This document shows positions 44,892-56,157 of a DNA stretch of 64,000 nucleotides, one piece after another (positions within the stretch are counted from its first letter, which is position 1; each line of letters opens with the position of its first letter). Under the pieces are notes generated by a model that saw only the letters and a list, made by a program, of their open reading frames with translations, was not told where the DNA came from and ran no database searches. The position numbers and the translations under genes were made by a program. This DNA comes from Seiridium cupressi (taxonomy: Eukaryota; Ascomycota; Sordariomycetes; Amphisphaeriales; Sporocadaceae): contig JARVKI010000073.1 in NCBI GenBank assembly GCA_036674765.1, forward strand, positions 1 to 64,000, in the 5' to 3' direction.

Positions 44892-45580
44892 TTATTGGCT
44901 CGCAACACCATTAGCGACCCAGGTCTTCATGCTAATCTCACACAATAGCTCCTGTTGCTCAGGTGGATACATCGGATGCCTTTTCCCTCTTCTTTGTCTA
45001 CTCTCATCCGTTTCAATGAGCATGACATCATTGGTGCCAGGACCTTCACCGTTAGATTTCCGATCTTGAAAGTGATAAGATCTCATCTCGCAGTTTATCC
45101 AGGATGTTCCCGGGATATTGTCGCAGTCTTCCCAGTCATCTGTTAAGAAACGCAGAGAACTGCCATGCGATACGAAGATGATATGCACATCTTCATCGCC
45201 TTTGATGAGCTCCTCTCCCTGCCCTCTCAGGAAGTCTCGTGCATCTTTAGCACGCGCTTTCAACATTTCTAACGACGACGCATAGCGACTCTGGCTACCT
45301 TTGATGTTCCAGCCATCCTCTACAAGCTGTAGGTCGACGGGGCATCCCTCACTCTGAACGATGTGTCGTAGTTCTTTTGTATCGGTCCCGATATCGCAGG
45401 GGAAGTCACTTGTTTCCTGTAAGTGGGCAATTGCCAATATCGTACCCGAGGTCTTGCCGTTCTTCAATGCAGGTCCGAAGGCGCGGATGGCGGTTTGTAA
45501 CGTGCGAATCATTGGCGAGGCGACAGCTAATGAGCGGTAGCCTGGCTGAGCTTCACGCACTGTTCCTCACCGGATGGTGG
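44892..45580 (-). pseudogene. Histidine phosphatase (phosphoglycerate-mutase-like) remnant
   Basis: The main frame (45560-44892) reads SLAVASPMIRTLQTAIRAFG (the conserved SPxxRTxQTA motif) and EDVHIIFVSHGSSLRFLTDD (second catalytic His in VSHG), ending GVASQ. Just upstream, in another frame, GEEQCVKLSQ (45571-45542) matches the LGxxQ region that precedes this domain, so a one-base slip lies near 45540. The N-terminal RHG motif with the phospho-accepting histidine is not recognisable. A weak AQAHLDH stretch near 45700 may be its ruin. A fragment of the foldback element starts about 150 bp further upstream. Probably a dead phosphatase. Confidence 0.7.
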
Positions 45581-45728
45581 CCAGCCAAGATCAACGGCTG
45601 CGGGGAAGTTTGGTCTAGCTGACGAAGGACCTGCAGAGAGAACCGAAGAGTAGAGACGGACAGATCAAGTATAAGGTACAGTGTGGTCCAAGTGAGCCTG
45701 TGCGTTGAATCATCGAGGTCACCATGAT

Positions 45729-45840
45729 CTAAAGGGTATCAGTGGGGGAATGGGTGAATATATTGAGGATCAGTTTTCCTACTCTGTATAGACAATCATC
45801 ACCCCAGTGATCAATCTTAGCATTTATATAACTCAGACGA
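45729..45840 (+). mobile_element. Diverged fragment of the foldback element
   Basis: Colinear with 24195-24285 of the right arm: AAAGGGTATCAGTGGGGGAA versus AAAGGATCAGTAAGGGAATG, then AGACAATCATC versus AGACAGTCATT, then CAGTGATCAATCTTAGCAT versus TAGTGATCAATCTAAGCAT. No termini, so an old copy or a solo arm piece. Confidence 0.65.
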
Positions 45841-47655
45841 GGAAGAAGGGCAGCAATTAAGTCGAAACAACCATTACTTCAATCAAGGTTGTGGAGGAAC
45901 AAGACTGGGAAGTTGGTGGCAATTTTGCCGAAAATTGGAAAAAAAAAAAAAAGAAACTATATCCATAAAGGTCAATCAGCTCCGCCCTGCTACAGTAGAC
46001 GAGGGAGATTATTTTTGCCGCATAAAATCAGTGGTAATGAAGTAGACTGTGCCACACTTGAAACTCGTGGGAGGAGGATTACATCGACAAAGTAATAAGT
46101 CAAGCCCCCGGGCATATACCTGTGTTCCAACTACTTTGCTAGGCCCGCTCACCGGCTCAATTATATACTGTAGTCACAACTATCTGAGTCTCCTTAGCCT
46201 GTTCTCAGGCATCGTTAAGGGCAACCTCATCGACTGCCACCAACTGCAGACTAGATCAGAACATGCATATATGGCAACCAATCGTGATATACTTTTGATC
46301 AGGATCCGGGCTATGCACCGAGTAATCAATTACTATCCTTCCCCCATTTTCTCTTAATCCCTATTGATAATTTGTATTGAGTATAGTTTCGGGTAATAAT
46401 AATAAGAGTGGAAGAAATTTCATTTACTTCTGACTACAGAGCTGTGACCGCATACCTTTGCTGCTACAGTATAATGCTTCAGCACACTGGTAGTAACGGC
46501 CTTATCGTGATTGTGATGCGATATTGTAATCTTTCTGTCGGGATTATCATTCTCGGTGCAACGTTCCCTCAACATAATGACCTTATTCCAAGCGCAGTTC
46601 AAGCCATTGCTTTCTCCGACCGTCCGTTACATCAATTCCCTATCCACACAATTTGCAATAACAAAGGCTCCCAGGTCTGGCGGAAGTGGCTGAGCGGCAA
46701 AAAAAAAAAAAAAGAAAAAAAAAATGGTCCTGGCATCCATTCGCATTTCGACCCAAAACATAGAAACTGAGATTTCACCGCCATACTCTTGGAAGCTGGG
46801 GACATCAAAAGAAGCACTACGTGATGCTGGATTGCTCCATACAAAATCATCACGTGCGAGAAAGTGGCATAATCAGCATTGACAGAAAGAGGTACCTAGT
46901 GCTAGCACTGCAAATACTAGTGAATCACACTTAGTATATATGGAAGTTGCATCTTATAATACAATCTCGAGTAATCGCGACTACTACTCGTCGCTTTTGA
47001 AATATGCAATCCTAACCGGTGTCGGTGAGCTCTACTCTTTCATTATTTCTTCGGCTCATCCAACCCTTTTCCGATTATTCCCGTACTTTACGATTGAATT
47101 ATAATATAACGTAAACCTAATTATAATCCGGTAAGCTTTACTTTTTTATCATTTTTCGGCTTGTTTAACTTTTTTTCCGATTATTCTTATATTCTACGAT
47201 TAAATTACAATTATAACGTAAATTTAATTATTATAATTTATAAATAAATTCGTAAGCAAAAGTAATAATTCATTTTTATTAAATTAAAACTATAATATTT
47301 ATTTATTTATTTAAAAATATTATTATCTTTTAACCGAGATCGCCTTGACTACATCTCCGCTCCCGAGCAGGCCGCAAACTAGGACCGTGCCCAGACACTG
47401 TGTCATCAATTAATTTCCCAATCTGGAACATGCATGTTTGTCCATTTGTTGGAGGTGGGGGTGATCTTCTCCTCCAGGCTCAACTCCCTCCCTTCGTAAC
47501 TCCGACCTTCCGATCTCTCCCGCTTCATTCTGCGTTCTCTGCACAACCAACCATATTCGCACAAGCTTAAGATAGCAACTGTGCAAGCAAGCCAAGCGGG
47601 ACCCAAACGCTGCTAGACTCCCCGTCAAAACGACGCGCCCTCGACGGAAATTACA
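45841..47655. other. 1.8 kb gene-poor, AT-rich in part
   Basis: No supported gene. 47040-47340 is about 75% A+T with repeated TTTCCGATTATTC...TACGATT units (two related copies near 47069 and 47169), probably an old RIP-mutated repeat. 47400-47655 is the presumed promoter of the P450 gene. Confidence 0.5.
47040..47340. repeat. AT-rich degenerate repeat island
   Basis: Strongly AT-rich with two related blocks (CGATTATTCCCGTACTTTAC and CGATTATTCTTATATTCTAC), each followed by ATAACGTAAA and TAATTATAAT. This looks like a decayed duplication. Confidence 0.5.
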
Positions 47656-49348
47656 ATGTTCGAGCTTTTCCTGATTGCGGCAGGCACGCTGCTGGCCTCG
47701 TATTTCTACACAAAGGTGCGATACATGCGCAACAGGCAGTATGCTCGCATCCCACAGCTGCCAAATCACCTCCTCTGGGGCCACCTCAAGACTTTGGGCG
47801 AATTCATGAGTCGTGGAATTCATGATCGCCATCCAGGTATGTCATTCAACCGGTTTTACCACGAACAAACTTCCTTTTGGTCAAACCCCACTTTCACTGC
47901 CGTACTGATCTGGCAGATAGACAAAATCTTCGAAGAAATGTGGGAGTCCATGGGCCGTCCTCCCATTATGCTTGTAGACCTTCGGCCCATCAACCCTCCC
48001 ATGGTACTCGTCCCTAATCACAGCATTGCCGAACAAATCTCCAAGCCATCAAAGGTTTTCCCACTAAGCACGCCCAAATCCCCAACATGGACTCATATGA
48101 TTCCAACTATAGGAACGACATCAATTTTGGGCAGAGAAGTGAGTGTAAAGGTTTTATGGTGGACTTCGCCTACTAACAACTGTTAATTTCAGGGTCCAAG
48201 ATTGGAAACACCTCCGCAAAAGATTCAACCCAGGCTTCACAGCCCGACATTTGTGGAACCTATTACCCCTTATTCTCGAGAAAATGGAACCCTTCTGCAA
48301 CTACCTGGATCAGTTCACTGACTACCAGGAAGAGTTTTCCCTAGAACGAATCATCTCTAATTTGACCTTTGATGTCATCGGTGCCGCCGTGATGGAAGTC
48401 CAGCTTGATGCCCAACACCTAGACCATTTAAAGCAGAGCGAAGTAATTCGCTTATTCAGGGACCTGGTACAGACATATAGCGATGATCAGAACAATCTTC
48501 CGTGGTGGATTGTCCCTTTGACTACTTGGAGAAGGGTTCGACTAGCTAAGCATATTGATTCCCTCGTCAAAAGAATGATCCAGCAGAAGTACAACGAGGT
48601 TAAAGAAGAGGCAAGCGGGAATAGGTCGCGAAGCATTCTCGCGCTCAGTTTCCAGGATACTGAAATCTTGACGCCAAAGATTCTATCAGATACGTCCGAC
48701 CAAGTACGTAGCTTTCTCTTTGCCGGGCACGATACCAATACCAGCATGCTGCAATGGGCGTTTTACGAGCTGAGCCGCACGCTTCGTGCCCTCAAAGCTG
48801 TACGCGAGGAACCTGACGAGATCCTCGGTCCTCAAACAGACCCGCGAATGATATGCGCTGCCCTTGCCCAGGATGGCGAGAACCTTCTCCCGCATATGCA
48901 TTATATCAATGCTGTCATTAAAGAAACCCTCCGTCTACATCCACCTGCCAGTACGGTCAGAATGACGGACCCTGGAACAGGCTTTAAAGTTTGCGCACCC
49001 ACTGGCGAAGAGTATATGCTTGACGGGCTCATAATGTACTCGTGCCAGAGTATCATACATCGAGGCTCGGCTGTTTATGGAGATACGGCAGACGACTGGG
49101 TACCCGAGCGATGGCTTGGCGATGCCGTCAAGAGCATCCCCGTGAGCGCATGGCGGCCATGCGAAAGAGGCCCCAGGAGTTGCATCGGATTGGAGCTTGC
49201 AAATCTCTAGTCACGTGTCATCATTGCCATTGTGGCTCGCAAGTACGATTTTATTAAAACGGGATTGGGTGAAAGCGCTCGTGGTGAGAATGGCCTTCCC
49301 TTCATGAATGATAGAGGGCAATATCAAGCCAGATCGGAATTATACAAC
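47656..49348 (+). pseudogene. Cytochrome P450, damaged
   Basis: Membrane-anchored P450. Exon 1 (47656-47836, MFELFLIAAGTLLASYFYTK) joins through an 84-nt intron to exon 2 (47921-48138: FEEMWESMGRPPIMLVDLRP). A 54-nt intron (48139-48192) follows, but exon 3 is read one base out of phase: QDWKHLRKRFNPGF needs one G fewer in GGG at 48192-48194. Signatures present: oxygen-binding I-helix FLFAGHDTNTSMLQWAFYEL, KETLRLHPP (ExxR), and WVPERWL. The heme loop is RPCERGPRSCIG, with the cysteine ligand kept but Cys in place of the usual Phe of FxxGxRxC. TAG at 49208-49210 interrupts LANL-stop-SRVIIAIVARKYDF. The frame continues to a GTGAGT donor at 49349, and the last exon is not identified. Substrate unknown. 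Confidence 0.85.
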
Positions 49349-50642
49349 GTGAGTTGCATTCTACAGTTCCTTTACAGTGTGGAAACTTACAAATAATATT
49401 GGCTGACTCCTGATTCGCACCGATTGAGACCCGTAGGATGACATCTCAGGCGGTGGACGGAACAATGATGAAGATCAAACTCGCGGTCAAGCCATAAGCT
49501 AGCCTGGCAGTGACACCTGGTACGGCGGTTGCCAAGAGGAAATCCATCGACAATTGTATGCTCTATGGAAAATATTGATCTTCACTTTGTCTGGGGATCT
49601 CTACATGGTATAACTTGGCTGAATATTTGGGTTGGAAAAGCTACCGGTCATGTTACGTATAATATATGGAGAATAATAGCGACTTTATGATGAAAGAGCT
49701 TTAATGGTGAACCTAGATTCAATGTTAATGGCCGGGCTTTGTGATGCCATAGTTAGCAATCAAACACATATGCGCAGATTAAGGTAGTTTTGATACCAAC
49801 CCATGTTATAGTACAGCCCAATAAGGTGTGCATATTCAATGATATACAAACGAATGATAAGATAGGTTAAGGCCTTTTCTCGTAGATAGTTTCTTCTTTA
49901 ATATGCTTGTTATTGTATTTGAAATGGGCTAAACATAAATAAACCACCACCGTTATTGACTAGCTCGAAACGTAAAGCTAGAGGCAGTTTGACTCCATCT
50001 TCAATGTAGTATTGGACTAATGTAAGGTTAGCATCTTGGCCATGGAGGCCGTGAAACGGAACGCGGAGCCCCGCAGTTGCGGCCCAAGCCTTCCGACGTG
50101 CTGAAACTACAGCACTTTCCGCCGAAAGTTTCACAAAGTTAGCACGTACTTAGCACCTCATGGGGAAGACATGGACGATACAACGCCCCGGCATCTACCA
50201 AAACAGGTCACCACATAATGCAATTTACTGGGAGGTCTGGCGCGACCACAACTCATAGCACAGTTCTACGCAGAGCAGGAGTAGATCACCGCGCCAAGGT
50301 GAGTTTTCCTGACCTGACTTTTACAGCACCCCACTTGAGGACCCAGCAAAAACTCCCCGCAACGTGCGATTCCAGGTTGACATCATTGGACTTCGGGCCT
50401 GTTACGCCCGCTAAAATCGGCCTGCCAGGGTATATTAGAGCAACTCAATATTCGACGCGAGTACCGATGGCTCTTGGCGATGCCTTTGAGAGCCGGCAAC
50501 TCTGCAAGACCGCAAATCTTGCGTGCGCTTGATGAGCCATGATGTCAATTGTGGATAGCGGTTGAATGATAATCACGCAATGTCGTCTTCATAAAGGCCC
50601 CCTCACTGGTCGCAATACATTGGACCTCTGTCCTTCACGACC
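49349..50642. other. Intergenic, nothing recognised
   Basis: The last P450 exon should lie at its left end but was not recognised. The frames at 49910-50134 (-) and 50218-50532 (+) are unsupported. The end is the GH32 promoter. Confidence 0.4.
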
Positions 50643-52560
50643 ATGAAGTCCTCAATCTTGTTCGGCGCCGGAGCGCTCGGCGCACATAACCCGAGGCAGG
50701 ACGGTGCATCAACAGTCGATTACACCTTGGAGCCTGGAAACCTGTCGACGCTTGCCAATGGCAGCCTATTCGAGACGTGGCGCCCTCGAGCACACGTTCT
50801 GCCTCCTTTCGGTCAAATTGGAGATCCTTGCGGGCACTACGTAGACACTGAAACTGGCTCTTTCCATATCGGTTTTCTACACAACGGTGCTGCTGGTGCG
50901 ATTACGGATGATCTTGTGACCTATACGGACTTGAATCCGGACGGCGCTCCGTTCATCAAGGCCGGTGGCTTGAACGATCCCGTCGCCGTCTTCGATGGGA
51001 CCGTCATCAATGCCGGTATCGATGGGCTGCCAACCTTTCTTTACACCTCCGTGAGCTATTTGCCAATCCAGTGGACGATTGCGTACACGAGGGGCAGCGA
51101 GACGCAATCTCTTGCTGTATCCTACGACGGTGGGAGGAACTTCGCAAAACTAGAGCAAGGCCCTGCAATACCAGCCCCACCTTTTGCGGTAAATGTTACG
51201 GGCTTCAAAGATCCTTACGCGTTCCAGAACGTCTAACTCGACACACTTCTGGGCAGTGACAACGGATCGTGGTATCTGGTACTATCCGGGGGTGTGCATG
51301 GTGAAGGGCCAAGCCAATTTCTGTATCGGCAGCACGATCCCGGGTTCCAGTACTGGGAAGAGCTCGGCCAGTGGTGGCACGAGCCGGCCAACACTACATG
51401 GGGAAACGGCGATTGGGCGGGTCGTTGGGGTTTCAATTTCGAGGTGTCAAATGTATTCACACTCGACGAGGCCGGTTTTAGCCACGACGGCACATTTTTC
51501 ACAACTCTCGGGGCGGAATGGTCCTTGGACCCCATCGTGCCCCAGGTCTCCGACTTTAGAGACTCGTTATGGGTTTCAGGTGAGGTCGGCATCGAGAATG
51601 GAGAAGCCAAGTTCAACCCAACTTTCGCTGGCAAGCTAGACTGGGGCGATTCCGCTTACGCCTCTCATGGGCAGGTCGTTCCGGCGACGTCGCAGCCATC
51701 GAAAAAAAGGTGGCGCGCCGGATCGCTTCATCACGACTTTGTGGCTCACTGGAGACTTTTATGGTACGGAAGATCCAGCAACCAACCAACAGAATTGGAC
51801 CGGCGCTCTTCTCCTTCCGCGAGAACTCAGCATTGGGAACATTAGCAGCGTCGTTGACAATGAACTGGCACGGGAGGTGGGAGCATGGAAGACAAGCTCG
51901 AACGAGTCAGGAATCGTCGAGCTTACCACGCTACATCAGCAGATAGCTAGGGAACCGCTTGCCGCCATGTTGAACGGCACCTTTTGCACGGAAGAGAGCC
52001 GTAACCTGAGTTCTTCAGACGTCGTACCCTTTGAGAAATCACCCGGGTCAAAGTTTTTTGTCCTTCAGGCAGCAATCACCTTCCCATCGTCCGCTCGACA
52101 AAGTGCATCCAAAGCCGGGTTTCAAATACTGGCTTCTGAGCACGAAGCTACCACTGTCTATTACCAATTCTCCAACGAATCGATAATAGTTGATCGAACC
52201 AACACGAGCGCTGCGGCGAAAACGACCAATGGTATTGACTCGCGGAATGAAGCCGGGCGACTGCGACTCTTCGATATTGCAAAAAACGACGAGGTTGTCG
52301 TTGAGACCCTGGAACTGACTATTGTGGTCGATAATGCTGTGGTAGAAGTCCACGCTAACGGCCAATTCGCACTTAGCACATGGGCACGGTGAGTTTCGCG
52401 CATCATAAACTTGAAATTGATGAGACACCGGCTAATCTATGTCAGTTCTTGGTACTCTAATTCGACAGGAATTCGCTTCTTCTCTGAGGGAGATGATGCA
52501 ATTGTTTTCAAGGACATTATAGTCCATGAGGGACTCTACGAGGCTTGGCCGGAACGATAA
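50643..52560 (+). pseudogene. GH32 fructan hydrolase (invertase/inulinase type), damaged
   Basis: Beta-fructofuranosidase-type glycosidase. From the ATG at 50643: VLPPFGQIGDPCGHYVD holds the nucleophile Asp (in GDPCG, variant of NDPNG). GGLNDPVAVFDG and YTRGSETQSLAVSYDGG follow, then VNVTGFKDPYAFQNV, where Lys replaces the usual Arg of the RDP motif. TAA at 51234-51236 is followed in the same frame by LDTLLGSDNGSWYLVLSGGV, DPGFQYWEELGQWWHEPANT and WAGRWGFNFEVSNVF (acid/base Glu region). At an A7 run (51702-51708) the frame slips to GGAPDRFITTLWLTGDFYGT, and the C-terminal beta-sandwich follows. A 57-nt intron (52389-52445) leads to the last exon, SWYSNSTGIRFFSEGDDAIV, with a stop at 52560. 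A weak hydrophobic N-terminus leaves secretion uncertain. Confidence 0.87.
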
Positions 52561-53287
52561 GCCAGCCATTTTCGTAGACCATTTGAGTATAACTTAGTTC
52601 AAGGAGTTCCGTGACATATTAGCACTCATACTGTACCGCCGGCACATGCTCCAATGTCTCCCCTTGGATTGTGACAAGGACTTCTCTCCTTCGCTGTGCC
52701 GCGCCTAAGATCATTCTCGGGCAGGACCAGTCCAATTGACATGCATTGTACCGACAAAGTCAGAATACTCGCAGCCGGGCTTGGTAGCAGTATCTGCGTT
52801 TCGGGCGAGATTGCCAGTCTCTGGGCGGGAACTAGAATTCTTGCTAGCAGTGCCAGGGGAAAGTCAAAGTAGTTGAAACCTGTGACCAAGGCCTAAATGG
52901 CTACAATGCAGTAGGCATATTCTCCAAAACGATGTAGGCAGATAGTATGCTTAGGATGCGGGAGGTCTGCTCTACAAACTGCGGAAACATTGTGCATGAT
53001 GATATCAAATCCCTTGCGTATCTGTATAGCTGTTATGGGCGATTCACCTGTCTATCTACATTGATGGTTATAGGTATGTTTGCGCACCAAATCCTCAAAA
53101 AGTGTCCAAAGCCGCGGATCTTGAGCATAAGCGGTACTCTCAGAGGCGCTTCAGGTGGATTGTGCTCGGAAATTGCAGTCTTTGTGGCAAGCCACAGTGC
53201 CCAGGCTACATTAGTAGTCATTCAAGCTGGGGGGCATGAGACCCCTTGTCTTCCCATGGTAGGTGTGATCGGATCCAGCATGTGATC
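52561..53287. other. 3' intergenic region between converging genes
   Basis: No supported gene. Short frames on both strands have no recognisable content. Confidence 0.4.
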
Positions 53288-54193
53288 TCATAGCTCCGTT
53301 GTCTCTGTTACGACCACCTTTCTAGCTCCCAGATCATACTTATCTCCGGGCCGAAGGAAATAGAACCGACTTTCTGGTGGCGGCAGGTTCTTCAGCTCAC
53401 TCAACTCCTCCCTTGACCAAAATCCTTTGTCGTAAATCAAGACATATGTCCCGGAAAACACTTGCGCTTCGTTTTTATGGACAATGAGTGCAGTGTTTTC
53501 ATCGATCGCTACGCCCAGCAACTCTGGATACACCTTCAGAATGTCGAACATATCGAAATGTCGGTTCCTCACGAGTACGTGTTGATCAATGGCCGCGTTT
53601 TTGAGATACCCGAACCCGACGGTGTGGTCTCCCACCATTACCTGGTTGTTGGCTGTGTCACCACGAGCTAGGAATGAGCCTTGGATACTCGCGCCAGCGG
53701 ATGAGCCGGATATGACACCTCCACGATCCAGGACGCCTTGGAAGGCGCTCTCCGCCTTGGTCCCGGCGTACGCGTCTACTAGGCGCCATTGGCGGCCGCC
53801 ATCGAAGCAGATGCCATTCGCTTCCTTCAGCGGCGCTACAAACTCATCCGTGTCCGCGACTGCTGGATCATAGGTGTGTAGGACCGTGACATTCCGAGCG
53901 CCATTTTCACGGAGAGAGGCGGCGCTAGGTAGGGAGTCGTTGTATGTTGGTTCACCGCCGGCGGTCGGAACTACCACGAACGGCGCGTCAGGCCCACCGG
54001 CGAGCTCGATGATCTTTTGCCAGATGCCGGCCGACTGGAGGTTTCCTCCGACTATGACTAAATGACCATTCTCAGGCCCCACGTATGTCGTGTTGGTCCG
54101 GGTTGGGAGCGCCACGGCGGTGGTCATCAAGCCTACAGCAAAGTAGAAAGAGCCAAGTAGTAGCATGTCGGAAGCTAGGAACTTGACAAACAC
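53288..54193 (-). CDS. Secreted cyanophycinase-like serine peptidase (family S51)
   Basis: 301 aa, single exon, intact. Signal peptide/anchor MLLLGSFYFAVGLMTTAVAL from the second ATG (54169), with eight extra residues from the first. Cyanophycinase fold: GHLVIVGGNLQSAGIWQKII, APFVVVPTAGGEPTYN, ANGICFDGGRQWRLVDAYAG, then GVLDRGGVISGSSAGASIQG with the nucleophilic Ser in the GSSAGA elbow, and HFDMFDILKVYPELLGVAID. DENTALIVHKNEAQVFSG completes the family pattern. Members cleave after Asp or are isoaspartyl-type peptidases; fungal ones are extracellular with unknown substrates. Codons and frame are clean, in contrast to the flanking GH32 and GATase genes. Confidence 0.92.
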   Translation of the reverse strand: MFVKFLASDMLLLGSFYFAVGLMTTAVALPTRTNTTYVGPENGHLVIVGGNLQSAGIWQKIIELAGGPDAPFVVVPTAGGEPTYNDSLPSAASLRENGARNVTVLHTYDPAVADTDEFVAPLKEANGICFDGGRQWRLVDAYAGTKAESAFQGVLDRGGVISGSSAGASIQGSFLARGDTANNQVMVGDHTVGFGYLKNAAIDQHVLVRNRHFDMFDILKVYPELLGVAIDENTALIVHKNEAQVFSGTYVLIYDKGFWSREELSELKNLPPPESRFYFLRPGDKYDLGARKVVVTETTEL

Positions 54194-54540
54194 AATCCGC
54201 TATACTTATAGTGTCATGGTAGACTGAGCATATATGTTGTTCCGATATGCAGACGGCGTTCGCATTGCGCCATAAGTGGGCAATGGTGATCTTGCCAGAA
54301 CAGGAAGGTCATGAAATGCCAAGACCCATAATTCCAATAGACCGTTGGCGAGATGGGATCGGAAGTGTCAACCCACTGCCGAAACGATGAGTCAGCATAT
54401 CTGGAGTAGTGCCGGTTACTTGTAGGATAGTTATAACCACGCACGAGGATGAGCAGATGATACGACAATCATCCAGCTTTGCTATGTGGCGGAAAGTGGC
54501 TATCGGATCTCAATTATCACACCGACCTCATGAACTAGAG

Positions 54541-55396
54541 CTACCCGAACATACTCCATTCCATGATCCTTGTCCACACCATATCTCCATCATGAGCAGC
54601 TGCTATACCTGGCGATAGATCAACGGCGGTTGCATGGTATGATCCATCATCGGCATCCACTAGAGCCTGGCTGATTTGAGCCGTAAGTTCTGGATGACCT
54701 TGGAACGTAATGATCTTGGACGATTGCGAGATAGAAATCTCATTACCATATGCTAGTGGAAGGAATTCTGGAGCCGGAGTGACTACGCGACGCTTGTGGA
54801 ACTTGTGCAATGCCTGGAAAGTGAAGTTGTGAGCTATGAACACTTGGTAAGGTTGACTAGATGTTGGAACGCGAACTAAGTGTTCACCAAAACATGACAC
54901 ATGAGGCAATTACATGACCTACCAAGGTTGACTGACCAAAGAATTTTGAACCGTCCTGAGTCAGCTGGATGGACTTGACCCCTATCTGTTTTAAGGTGAG
55001 CTTGTTTCATAGTGAACGTAGGTGCATTCCTTCCACTCTAACCTAAGGCCCTTCCGGGACTAAACCCAATGTACCTCCTAGGGCGTGGTGAACTGCCTGA
55101 TGGCCCCAACATATTCCAAGCAATTTTGTTGAACTGTCTTCCTTGGCTATTTGTCGAATCGCATCCAAGACACCCGAAGCCCAGGAACACACGGCTGATG
55201 TCAAATCGAATGTTCCACCCGTAAGTACCACTAAGTTGTAATTAGTGGGATGCTTTATAGACTGCCCATCGACGGCGTTGCATATCTCGATTTCGGCGGT
55301 TGATTGATGCCGGTTGATGTGGTCCGAAAGTGAGTCTACCATCTGTTGTCCCCAGCCGTGTGGTGTAGAGTAATTTTTAACAATCAAGACCTTCAT
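54541..55396 (-). pseudogene. Class I glutamine-amidotransferase-like protein, nonsense at an exon end
   Basis: GATase1-type protein. Exon 1 (55396-55043): MKVLIVKNYSTPHGWGQQMV, NLVVLTGGTFDLTS, LLGICWGHQAVHHALGGTLG with the nucleophile Cys in GICWGHQ. Its last codon before a GTTAGA donor is TAG (55045-55043), where PEGPQ or PEGPK would be expected. A 57-nt intron leads to exon 2 (54985-54923, IGVKSIQLTQDGSKFFGQST). A 109-nt intron leads to exon 3 (54813-54541): ALHKFHKRRVVTPAPEFLPL and SKIITFQGHPELTAQISQ, with the catalytic His-x-Glu. All three exons join in phase, so the single TAG is the only lesion seen, and it could be avoided by alternative splicing. Related fungal proteins include gamma-glutamyl hydrolase-like enzymes. 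Confidence 0.8.
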
Positions 55397-56157
55397 GGCT
55401 GTAGAGTATATGAATGATTACCTTTGGCTGGACAATTGGCGAATTCGTTGAAGCTCAAGAGACTCTGGATATATTCCTTGAGAGGCGCGTTCACCGATTT
55501 ATCGGCGCGACTAATCCGTTATCGCGCTGAAGTTGCCGGCTAGACGGACTTGCTCCGCCCTGCCCCACCATCGAACGTAATCTGACCACGGCCCCTCAAG
55601 CAACGTGAGTCCAGCCATTGTATGATTCTAAGATGGTAAACCCACGGAAATAAACCTCCATTATATGAGAATTTCAATTTCATGTTCCATCCTGGTTAAC
55701 AAATCCGTCCAAAACAATAAGTGGACCTGGTATCACGGCGCGTTAACTAATCTTTGACGACACCACGTTCATAATTACCACAATAAATATTAAGATGATA
55801 GTGCTTGATAGGTTTAGATAGCGGATTAAAATCTCTACTAGGCAATAAGCCAAGATGAATCAACCATTGGATTAAGTGTTTGAGCAGGTATAGGCTGAAT
55901 TTGAGCCGTTGTATTACCTAGGGCCAGACTCTTCGTTGATGGGGAGCCAGCTATGGTATAATCCTCAACTTCCAGTTCGCAGCTTGATATCACGAAGTAC
56001 CAGGAATCAATGCAAGGAAAGCAAACAGTTTTCTGGTGTTCAATTCTTTTTTATAAACGTGTGTTTATCATTTCTAATTCCTTAGTCTCACTATAAACAT
56101 CTCGGATATCATGTAGAGTGGCTTCAAACTGCCTAAAGACAGTCGATGGTGGATGAA
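55397..56157. other. Intergenic, nothing recognised
   Basis: 760 nt, AT-rich near 55740-55880. It includes the promoter of the GATase-like gene at its left end and the 3' region of the FAD oxidoreductase gene at its right. Confidence 0.4.
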
